From assembly GCA_016934775.1 (NCBI GenBank), contig JAFGSP010000081.1, positions 1 through 7,365 on the forward strand: a DNA stretch of 7,365 nt, given 5' to 3'. Below, piece by piece: positions 1 through 4,757 of the stretch. This stretch comes from Candidatus Woesearchaeota archaeon (GTDB taxonomy: Archaea; Nanobdellota; Nanobdellia; Woesearchaeales; GW2011-AR15). The notes beneath the pieces were generated by a model. The model was not told the DNA's origin. It saw only the letters and a program-made list of their open reading frames with translations, and searched no databases. The position numbers were made by a program, and so were the translations under genes. Numbering within the stretch: position 1 is the stretch's first letter; each line of letters begins with the position of its first letter.

Positions 1-141
1 CCACACCTGTTTCTCGTAATAATCAAAATCATGGTCTTTGATCCATTTCACCATGAATTTGTAAAGCCCGTCAAGGTCAAAGATTCCCCTGTATCTGATT
101 GTCCTGTGGAACCCAAAATCGCTATAAATAGCTTTATCCAT
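1..141 (-). CDS. Uncharacterised protein, N-terminal fragment
   Basis: This is a 47-codon open frame reading from ATG at 139-141 leftwards off the window edge, so only the N-terminus is visible. The peptide begins MDKAIYSDFGFHRTIRYRG and continues with an aromatic and charged segment containing FDLDGLYKFMVKWIKDH and a final YYEKQVW. The pattern of R/K-Y-R/K-G, F-D-L-D-x-LYK, a WIK helix and an EK after paired aromatics resembles small uncharacterised proteins I associate with DPANN archaea; that link rests on memory. No signal peptide or membrane segment is seen in the visible part. It is co-directional with the CBS gene to its right but separated from it by about 300 nt holding a structured element, so it is probably a separate transcription unit. 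No function can be assigned. Confidence 0.65.
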   Translation of the reverse strand, partial: MDKAIYSDFGFHRTIRYRGIFDLDGLYKFMVKWIKDHDFDYYEKQVW

Positions 142-149
142 AAATACTC

Positions 150-181
150 AGTATATCAATAAGTATACAGGTTTATTAATT
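150..181 (-). promoter_or_regulatory. Possible promoter/operator region of the 1-141 gene
   Basis: Read on the minus strand, an AT-rich ATTAATAAAC lies about 34 nt upstream of the ATG and could act as a weak TATA box giving a leader of a few nucleotides. Between it and the ATG, AGTATA occurs twice as a direct repeat (150-155 and 162-167), and GTATA/TATAC (151-155, 164-168) form a short inverted repeat. The spacing would suit a dimeric repressor. AT-rich DNA makes such repeats easily, so this is tentative. Confidence 0.3.
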
Positions 182-185
182 TTTT

Positions 186-203
186 GATTATTCAAGAAAT
201 TGA
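186..203. repeat. 18-bp direct repeat, left copy
   Basis: The sequence GATTATTCAAGAAATTGA matches the right copy at 429-446 in 16 of 18 positions, including an uninterrupted 13-nt core TATTCAAGAAATT. The pair brackets 225 nt of otherwise gene-free DNA that contains a long inverted repeat. It could be a decayed target-site duplication, a recombination site pair, or a local duplication. Confidence 0.6.
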
Positions 204-208
204 TATTC

Positions 209-227
209 AAAAACCTGTAAGGTTTTT
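209..227. repeat. 7-bp hairpin beside a TATA-like motif
   Basis: AAAAACC (209-215) and GGTTTTT (221-227) pair perfectly around a 5-nt loop. Directly to the right is TTTATATAA (230-238), a good archaeal TATA sequence that could be read on either strand. On the plus strand it would place a start near 262, close to the left arm of the long inverted repeat (265-283). On the minus strand it would start a transcript towards the 1-141 gene. Which, if either, is used cannot be told. Confidence 0.45.
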
Positions 228-264
228 GTTTTATATAATCTTTGATATTTTGAAGTCAAGTTTC

Positions 265-381
265 CAAGTATTAAGACTATTTTTTTCTTTGATAGCAGAT
301 GGTCAAATCTGCGATTTTCCCTATGCGACACTCCGTAGGAGCCATCCCTCGTCGCGTCTGTGTCAAAATAGTCTTTACTTG
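265..381. other. Structured intergenic element, candidate ncRNA
   Basis: Arms 265-283 (CAAGTA-TT-AAGACTATTTT) and 365-381 (AAAATAGTCTT-TACTTG) form 17 base pairs interrupted only by a 2-nt bulge at 271-272. Inside are a perfect 6-bp hairpin, GCAGAT/ATCTGC (295-300/307-312), a stem GCGAC/GTCGC (325-329/351-355), and within that CTCC/GGAG (331-334/338-341). Alternative pairings exist: GACAC 327-331 with GTGTC 360-364, and CCTA 320-323 with TAGG 336-339. Bases 321-360 are 25/40 G+C while the flanks are very AT-rich, as is common for structured RNAs in AT-rich genomes. No C/D-box, tRNA or obvious H/ACA features were recognised. It could instead be a small non-autonomous mobile element. The strand is undecided. 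Confidence 0.5.
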
Positions 382-428
382 TTGATGCTTTTATTGATAA
401 AAAAAGTATCCAGGTACTTCATTTTATA

Positions 429-446
429 GACTATTCAAGAAATTTA
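429..446. repeat. 18-bp direct repeat, right copy
   Basis: GACTATTCAAGAAATTTA is the partner of 186-203, with 16 of 18 positions identical. Its last three bases (444-446) are the TAA stop codon of the CBS/zinc-ribbon gene read on the minus strand, so the repeat abuts that coding region without altering the recognisable zinc-ribbon end. Confidence 0.6.
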
Positions 447-998
447 CTCTTTGCAATACTTGCACACCATAATTTCATCCTGCTCAAAAAGATAGTTTGC
501 GTAATTCCCGCAGAGCTCGCATATGCCTTCTCTTTCACCTATCCTGTTTATGGGCTTTCGCTTCTCTTCCCTCAGTTCCATCTTGTCCACAAGGACCTCG
601 AAGAGCTGCGGCTCAATTTTTAAGATGTCTTTTGAGGTCAGTATACCCACAATATTTGAATCTTCCACAACAGGAAGCCTCCTTACGTTCATGAGGGACA
701 TCTTCAGTATTGCATCGGTTATGTCTTTTTCAGGAGATATAGAGACGACTTCTGAGGTCATGATATCTTTAACAGGAGTCTTCTTAGGGTTGATGCCTTT
801 TGCTATTATCTTATGCACGAGATCCTGCTCAGATAATATTCCTGAAAGTTTCCCCTTTTCCTGGATTATCAAAGAGCCGAGGCGCTCTTCTTTCATCTTT
901 TTTGCGCATTCAAACACAGAAGTTTCAGGAGAAACAGTCACAGCGCTTCTTGTCATAGCATCCATTACTTTCAATCCAGTCTTCATTTTACTCCCCAT
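444..998 (-). CDS. CBS-pair protein with C-terminal zinc ribbon
   Basis: This 184-aa soluble protein has two CBS repeats (about residues 12-66 and 76-128) forming a Bateman module. Typical features are V-x-D-A-M-T at the start of the first, V-K-D-I-M-T at the start of the second, G-I-L-S-E-Q-D-L closing the first and G-I-L-T-S-K-D-I closing the second. A charged helix (131-150) leads to a C-terminal ribbon with Cys160, Cys163, Cys179 and Cys182 as two CxxC knuckles. Bateman modules usually bind adenine nucleotides. The fusion to a metal-binding ribbon is an archaeal arrangement known from Thermoplasma Ta0289, so a nucleotide- or metal-sensing role is likely but the partner is unknown. The TATA box centred near 1025 puts transcription initiation at about the first ATG. 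A second ATG at 984-986, preceded by GGGAG, is an alternative start giving 180 aa. Divergent from the membrane-protein gene. Confidence 0.92.
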   Translation of the reverse strand: MGSKMKTGLKVMDAMTRSAVTVSPETSVFECAKKMKEERLGSLIIQEKGKLSGILSEQDLVHKIIAKGINPKKTPVKDIMTSEVVSISPEKDITDAILKMSLMNVRRLPVVEDSNIVGILTSKDILKIEPQLFEVLVDKMELREEKRKPINRIGEREGICELCGNYANYLFEQDEIMVCKYCKE

Positions 999-1018
999 GA
1001 AATAGGATGGTTCCTGAG

Positions 1019-1030
1019 TTTATATATTTT
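1019..1030 (-). promoter_or_regulatory. TATA box of the CBS/zinc-ribbon gene
   Basis: Read on the minus strand, AAAATATATAAA is centred about 26 nt upstream of the ATG at 998, the spacing expected when archaeal transcription starts at or just before the start codon (leaderless mRNA). Confidence 0.6.
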
Positions 1031-1071
1031 TTTGATGGGTGATAAAGTAGGATATTGATAGATAGAAACAA

Positions 1072-1080
1072 TTTTATACT
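1072..1080 (+). promoter_or_regulatory. TATA box of the membrane-protein gene
   Basis: TTTTATACT is centred about 28 nt upstream of the ATG at 1104, again implying a leaderless or near-leaderless mRNA; no Shine-Dalgarno is seen. Just upstream, GATA occurs four times within 1041-1064, in the DNA shared with the divergent CBS promoter. Confidence 0.55.
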
Positions 1081-1103
1081 TCTCTATCCATTTTATCAGT
1101 TTT

Positions 1104-1994
1104 ATGGGCTTTTTCAGGACTCTCACGCTTGTTTTCCTATCTTTTTCATTAATACTCTCTTTGACTGTTTCTATTGTCGGAGTGAGCATGCAGAAATTGC
1201 TGTATGCTGATGTGTATGAAAGGGTTTTCGAGAACAACAAAGTGTACAGCTATATAGAGGAAAGCCTTGGAGACAGCATGCCCGTAACTCCTAAATTCGG
1301 GATACGGGGATCAGTGACAAGAGTGTTGAGGAATACTCTGGATTATCTTCGGGGAGAGGCCCGGGAGCTTAACCTTAGCATCCCCATGAATACCACTATA
1401 GATTCTTCTTTGATAGGCCAGCTTGCAGACCTTCCTGTCTGTGAAGAGGGAGAAGAGGACCTAGTGCAGGGCGGGGAGATGAGATGCAGGCCAGCGGATC
1501 TTGATGTTTCAGAACTGACTGGGAGAGATATGTCTTCACTGGATGTCTCAGAGTTACTTGGCCTGGGTTCTCATGCAGAGCAGTTAAGGGAGGGCATTGG
1601 CCTTTTCAGGAAAGCGATATACGCATCACTGCTGCTGTCTCTTGTCAACATACTTTTCATTGTCTTCCTTAACAGGAGGTCTATTCCTGCAATTGTGGAG
1701 TGGGTTGACGCTGACCTTTTCTTTGTAGCTATTCTGATGATCGGCCTTAACTATTATGTGAAGATGCAGCTCTCGATGCTTGTCGACTTACTTCCATTCA
1801 GCATCCCTCTACTCGAAGGAATACTCACAGACATAGTGTTTGTGATTCTCGACACAATGATGTTCTACGGATTTATACTGGTGGGGGTGGTTGTCTTCCT
1901 TGCTGTAGTCGGATTGATACTCGGATTGCTTATGAGAAAAAAAGTGCCTGAGGTTCCGAAGCCGGGGATGAAAGTAATTAAAAAGAAGAAGTGA
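1104..1994 (+). CDS. Four-helix membrane protein with large extracytoplasmic loop
   Basis: This 296-aa protein was not recognised as a named family. A hydrophobic N-terminal helix (about 6-29) is followed by a polar region of about 140 residues (30-170) with two cysteines (113 and 128) that could form a disulfide. Hydrophobic segments follow at about 172-189, 203-218 and 251-277, with a weaker one near 225-240. The tail, RKK...KKKK, is strongly basic. Positive-inside logic, with NRR after the second helix and the basic tail, puts both termini in the cytoplasm and the 30-170 region outside. The sequence after the first helix (KLLYADVYERVFENNKVY) recalls uncharacterised bacterial and archaeal membrane proteins with one N-terminal anchor and a C-terminal helical bundle; that is from memory only. 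The start is set by the TATA box 28 nt upstream. It is the only plus-strand gene here and ends convergent with the metallopeptidase gene. Confidence 0.85.
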   Translation: MGFFRTLTLVFLSFSLILSLTVSIVGVSMQKLLYADVYERVFENNKVYSYIEESLGDSMPVTPKFGIRGSVTRVLRNTLDYLRGEARELNLSIPMNTTIDSSLIGQLADLPVCEEGEEDLVQGGEMRCRPADLDVSELTGRDMSSLDVSELLGLGSHAEQLREGIGLFRKAIYASLLLSLVNILFIVFLNRRSIPAIVEWVDADLFFVAILMIGLNYYVKMQLSMLVDLLPFSIPLLEGILTDIVFVILDTMMFYGFILVGVVVFLAVVGLILGLLMRKKVPEVPKPGMKVIKKKK

Positions 1995-1995
1995 A

Positions 1996-2038
1996 AGGGG
2001 AGTTCCTTTAACTTGTCGCTGTTAACCGAACATCCCCT
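1996..2038. terminator. Hairpin between convergent genes
   Basis: AGGGGA-GTTC (1996-2005) pairs with GAAC-(A)-TCCCCT (2028-2038) with one bulged A. Above a small internal loop, TTAAC (2008-2012) pairs with GTTAA (2021-2025), leaving an 8-nt loop. That is 15 base pairs, starting 1 nt after one stop codon and ending 10 nt before the other. It probably protects or processes both 3' ends. There is no long T-tract directly after it, so it is not a bacterial-style intrinsic terminator. Confidence 0.6.
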
Positions 2039-2048
2039 CTAAAACCCA

Positions 2049-2624
2049 CTAATGATAAACCGTATTCCTCTCCCCGATATAATTCCTTGTCATCTGTCTT
2101 ATCTCCATCTCTTTCTTCTCAGGGTTCAAGATGTGCAATACTTCATGCGTCAATACTTCCTGGTAGGCGTTGCCTGTTAAAGAATCCAGTATCTCGATGT
2201 AGTTCTGGAAGATGAAAGCCCTTCCCAATACTCCATTTCCCAAAACACCCTGGGGCACTCTCCTTACAGTCACGCCAGAAGGCACGAACAGGCCGTATGA
2301 ATGTTCTCTTTCTCTTTCTCTATATCCTTTCTCCTCTTCAGTCTCTTTACGGTTATAGACAACATAAGTGTCATTCCCTAGGCCGTAAAGTAGAACATCA
2401 GGCTTTTTTCCTTTTTTTTCGTCTATAAGCAGATCTGTATCTTCAAGCTCTTCTTTTGTTTTCTTCTCTTTAGGCTCAAATATAGCTATCTTTTCAGGTT
2501 CATAAAGAAGGGATTCCATTATTTCCTCAAGAGAGAACATTTCCTGAGATTCAGAATTAACTTGGTTAGAAATAACTTCTTTCTGTAATCTTCCGAATAT
2601 CCTCTCTTTCAGTGAGTGTTCCAT
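2049..2624 (-). CDS. Putative HExxH zinc metallopeptidase
   Basis: This is a 191-aa cytosolic protein with no signal peptide or membrane helix. The N-terminal half (1-75) is acidic, lysine-rich and probably partly disordered. Residues 76-91 form a hydrophobic, strand-like block, and a very charged stretch follows at 92-108. The C-terminal part holds a small metalloprotease-like core: a strand (about 136-145), then YQEVLTHEVLHILNP with His160, Glu161 and His164 as the zinc-binding HExxH, and a helix KKEMEIRQ in which Glu172 or Glu174 could be a third ligand (gluzincin-like, inferred). The family was not identified beyond the motif. It follows the nucleotidyltransferase gene by 72 nt on the same strand and could be partly co-transcribed, although an inverted repeat and T-rich DNA lie between. 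No Shine-Dalgarno precedes the ATG. Confidence 0.8.
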   Translation of the reverse strand: MEHSLKERIFGRLQKEVISNQVNSESQEMFSLEEIMESLLYEPEKIAIFEPKEKKTKEELEDTDLLIDEKKGKKPDVLLYGLGNDTYVVYNRKETEEEKGYREREREHSYGLFVPSGVTVRRVPQGVLGNGVLGRAFIFQNYIEILDSLTGNAYQEVLTHEVLHILNPEKKEMEIRQMTRNYIGERNTVYH

Positions 2625-2641
2625 TTTAAAAAAGAAGTGTT

Positions 2642-2675
2642 GTCGCCATATCCGTCTGCTTCCGATGGAGGCGAC
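2642..2675. repeat. Interrupted palindrome between two minus-strand genes
   Basis: GTCGCC (2642-2647) pairs with GGCGAC (2670-2675). After a 3-nt bulge, TCCGTC (2651-2656) pairs with GATGGA (2664-2669) around a 7-nt loop. It sits in the 72-nt gap upstream of the metallopeptidase gene. On the gene side it is followed by an AT-rich tract to the ATG. On the other side a T-rich, TATA-like stretch (2677-2694) would place a new transcription start inside the palindrome. It could be a hairpin in read-through mRNA or a DNA operator. Confidence 0.55.
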
Positions 2676-2696
2676 TAAATAAAAAAATAAATTTAT

Positions 2697-4655
2697 CTAG
2701 TTACTCAACATAACTTCAACATCCTTGCCGAAGATCTCTTTAAGGTCTGTGAAGATGGCCTGCTTGATGAATACCTTTGAAGGGATGTCGCTGGATGCAA
2801 GCGCGTGCTCAAGCTCTTCCCTTGAAGATTCCTGAATATTCTTCAGAGAACCGTTCTCATCAATATCAGCCTTGCTTACCTGCCTGTCTTCAGCATCGAT
2901 ATCATGTATTAGGTAGGCAGTCGATCCTAGAAGGATAACTTCTCCGAAAAGCTTGCCGTGCTTCACCCTTATCTTTGCCTTTTCTATCTCTCTTCCACGT
3001 TTCCTCTGTATGTATTCGATGAGGAACTTATGGAGGTCTTTGTTGTCTTTCTTGACCTTGGTTATGTCTGTCTTTGACAGCTTGCCTTCATCATAGTCCT
3101 CTTTTGCCTTGACCACATCCTTCAGCATCCTCAGATACTTATGAGGGACCTTTCCTGAGTCAATTATCTCGTCCTCAAATACCTTGATGACATTCTCTTC
3201 CTTGACTTTTTCAGTGCCCTCAAGCTTCAGGATATCTCTCAGCACAGTCACTGTGTTCTCATACATCTTTACAAGGGACTCTTCTTCCTTGATCTTATCT
3301 ATCTGCTTGAACAGCTTCTTGATCCTCTTGAGGAATTTCTGGGCATCTGCAAGATACTGGTCTAATTCCTTGCCTGTCAGATCTTTTTTAGAGCCGTGCT
3401 CCAGCTCTTTTCTCAGCTTTATGTTCCTCTCAAGTATCTTCACATATTCATCCTCGAGAAGCTTCTCTTTCTTGACGAATATTTCCCTCAGCACATCCGG
3501 CGTCTCTTTTGGAGTAGGCGGAGGCACGCCGTAGAGCATGATCGCTGCCTGTGACGGAGTGAGTATTGCATAGAAGGTGTCTTCCATACCGATGCCCTTC
3601 AGCTTGTACTGCACCCTGGTCATCATCTGGTCGCCTGAGCTCATGAAAATATCTATCGCTTCCTGGCTTGGCTTGACTTTTCCCATCTGCAATAGCTGCT
3701 TCCATGGCATGAATATTCCCCTGTCGTAGAACGGGATGCCGTCTCTAAGGAAGGTGAATATTATCGGGTTGGCTTCCTTTACATTGTCCCAGAAGTCTGT
3801 CAGTATGTAAACCTGGATGTTCAGCTTGTTCCTTATGCCGGTTATCTCGCCTGCTTCAAGCCCCATCCCGATTATGATTGCGCGAAGCTTGTCCTTTAGT
3901 TCAACACGGGTCATCTTCTTGACATCTGTGTCATCTATGACAAGGAACACGTCGATATCCGAATCAGGAGATGCTTTTCCCTGTACAAGCGAGCCCGCAA
4001 GCACATAGCATACTATATAGCGCTCAAACTTCTTGAGGACCATCTGCTTATGGATTTCAGATATCTTGATGGCTGCCAGCATCCCTGTGTCATATACAGG
4101 CGTGCCTGCTGCAATCTTGACAGTCATGTCATATTTGGCATCATAGCAGCTCTGCCAGACTTCGCTTAGGATTATTGTCTCTGCATTCATGTTTGGATCG
4201 ATGTCTTTTCCGATCTTGCCTATTATCTGGCCAAGCTTGGTCTTAAGCTCATATTTGGACATCTTCTTGCTGTCAGAATCATTTACCAGCACGAGCACAG
4301 AAATCTCTTCTTTATTCTGCTCTTGTTTTTGCTGGGGCATCATAGGAGCGCCAATCGGAGGCAGGACTCTTGGAACATTCCCGCCCTGCAGCGCTGACAT
4401 TGCCGGGAAAGGAGCCGGCTGCATGACTGCCCTTGGCGGCAATAATGTAATCCCCATGATGTATTTGTCAAATTTGTCAAGGACTTCTTTCTTGAACTTG
4501 TCTAGCTTTTTCTTTATCTGCTCTAGCTTTTCTTTAGCTTCTTTTGATAGGTTAGGTATTTTTGAAATGTCCAGCTCCTTGTGCGGGCTGTGCTTTTCCT
4601 TTTCAGGCTTTTTTTCTTCCTGAGATGTTTCTTCCTGATTTTTTTCTTCTGTCAT
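2697..4655 (-). CDS. Duplicated nucleotidyltransferase with HEPN-like region
   Basis: This is a 652-aa cytosolic protein. Residues 1-60 are Lys/Glu-rich. Residues 62-191 form a degenerate nucleotidyltransferase copy whose active-site segment is replaced by a Pro/Met/Gly-rich insert (about 72-115). Residues 208-313 form a second copy with the Pol-beta-type signature GSLVQGKASPDSDID (221-235), where Asp233 and Asp235 are the expected metal ligands. The usual third acidic residue on the later strand (LNIQVYIL, 278-285) is not evident. Residues about 328-421 look like a HEPN helical domain, with RKELEH (415-420) fitting Rx4H. A lysine-rich helical segment (421-560) leads to an unrecognised C-terminal domain (about 560-652). 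The family transfers nucleotides to protein, RNA or small molecules; the substrate here is unknown. The start is fixed by GGTGAT 5 nt upstream of the ATG. It is the only gene here with a clear Shine-Dalgarno. Confidence 0.9.
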   Translation of the reverse strand: MTEEKNQEETSQEEKKPEKEKHSPHKELDISKIPNLSKEAKEKLEQIKKKLDKFKKEVLDKFDKYIMGITLLPPRAVMQPAPFPAMSALQGGNVPRVLPPIGAPMMPQQKQEQNKEEISVLVLVNDSDSKKMSKYELKTKLGQIIGKIGKDIDPNMNAETIILSEVWQSCYDAKYDMTVKIAAGTPVYDTGMLAAIKISEIHKQMVLKKFERYIVCYVLAGSLVQGKASPDSDIDVFLVIDDTDVKKMTRVELKDKLRAIIIGMGLEAGEITGIRNKLNIQVYILTDFWDNVKEANPIIFTFLRDGIPFYDRGIFMPWKQLLQMGKVKPSQEAIDIFMSSGDQMMTRVQYKLKGIGMEDTFYAILTPSQAAIMLYGVPPPTPKETPDVLREIFVKKEKLLEDEYVKILERNIKLRKELEHGSKKDLTGKELDQYLADAQKFLKRIKKLFKQIDKIKEEESLVKMYENTVTVLRDILKLEGTEKVKEENVIKVFEDEIIDSGKVPHKYLRMLKDVVKAKEDYDEGKLSKTDITKVKKDNKDLHKFLIEYIQRKRGREIEKAKIRVKHGKLFGEVILLGSTAYLIHDIDAEDRQVSKADIDENGSLKNIQESSREELEHALASSDIPSKVFIKQAIFTDLKEIFGKDVEVMLSN

Positions 4656-4660
4656 GTAGT

Positions 4661-4666
4661 ATCACC
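4661..4666 (-). promoter_or_regulatory. Shine-Dalgarno of the nucleotidyltransferase gene
   Basis: GGTGAT on the minus strand is an exact complement of the ATCACC near the 3' end of archaeal 16S rRNA, 5 nt before the ATG at 4655. It decides the start of the 652-aa protein. Confidence 0.8.
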
Positions 4667-4672
4667 TTTTTA

Positions 4673-4688
4673 TAGATATGACTATCTA
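4673..4688. repeat. 6-bp inverted repeat at the expected transcript start
   Basis: TAGATA and TATCTA pair perfectly around a 4-nt gap. The repeat lies between the TATA box and the Shine-Dalgarno, at the predicted start of the mRNA. It could be an operator or a short 5' hairpin. Confidence 0.4.
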
Positions 4689-4704
4689 GTAATAGAAACC
4701 CGGT

Positions 4705-4720
4705 TTTATTTATAAATAAA
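4705..4720 (-). promoter_or_regulatory. TATA box of the nucleotidyltransferase gene
   Basis: TTTATTTATAAATAAA is a near-palindromic AT box. Counting about 26 nt from its centre puts the start of transcription near 4686 and gives a leader of about 30 nt carrying the Shine-Dalgarno, unlike the leaderless neighbours. Confidence 0.55.
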
Positions 4721-4745
4721 CTTGTATTATAGACGATAAAAGTGG

Positions 4746-4757
4746 GACATATATGTC
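4746..4757. repeat. 12-bp perfect palindrome GACATATATGTC
   Basis: The palindrome lies about 25 nt upstream of the TATA box of the nucleotidyltransferase gene and overlaps the stop codon (4756-4758) of the LuxR-like gene. It is a candidate operator. Its core CATATATG also occurs at the start codon of the Fis-like gene (7277-7284). Confidence 0.4.

Noticed and set aside
184..429. 81-codon plus-strand open frame with a TTG start
   Set aside because: It overlaps the inverted repeats of the structured element, has low-complexity hydrophobic content and no ribosome-binding site; the reading frame is probably accidental.
142..443. C/D-box, H/ACA, tRNA or CRISPR content in the structured stretch
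   Set aside because: No paired C and D boxes, no cloverleaf, no regularly spaced repeats; only two direct repeats and the inverted-repeat structure are present.
523..1005. 160-codon plus-strand frame opposite the CBS gene
   Set aside because: It is antisense to a gene with clear CBS and zinc-ribbon motifs and has no recognisable domain or promoter.
1041..1064. Four GATA copies in the divergent promoter region
   Set aside because: Spacing is irregular (10, 6, 4 nt) in AT-rich DNA, so it is too weak to call a binding site.
3448..3705. 85-codon minus-strand frame inside the nucleotidyltransferase gene in another frame
   Set aside because: It is fully nested in a well-supported gene, with no motif or start signal of its own.
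3184..4623. Several plus-strand frames of 63-144 codons opposite the nucleotidyltransferase gene
   Set aside because: They are Ser/Phe/Leu-rich mirror images of Lys/Glu-rich coding sequence, as expected for antisense frames.
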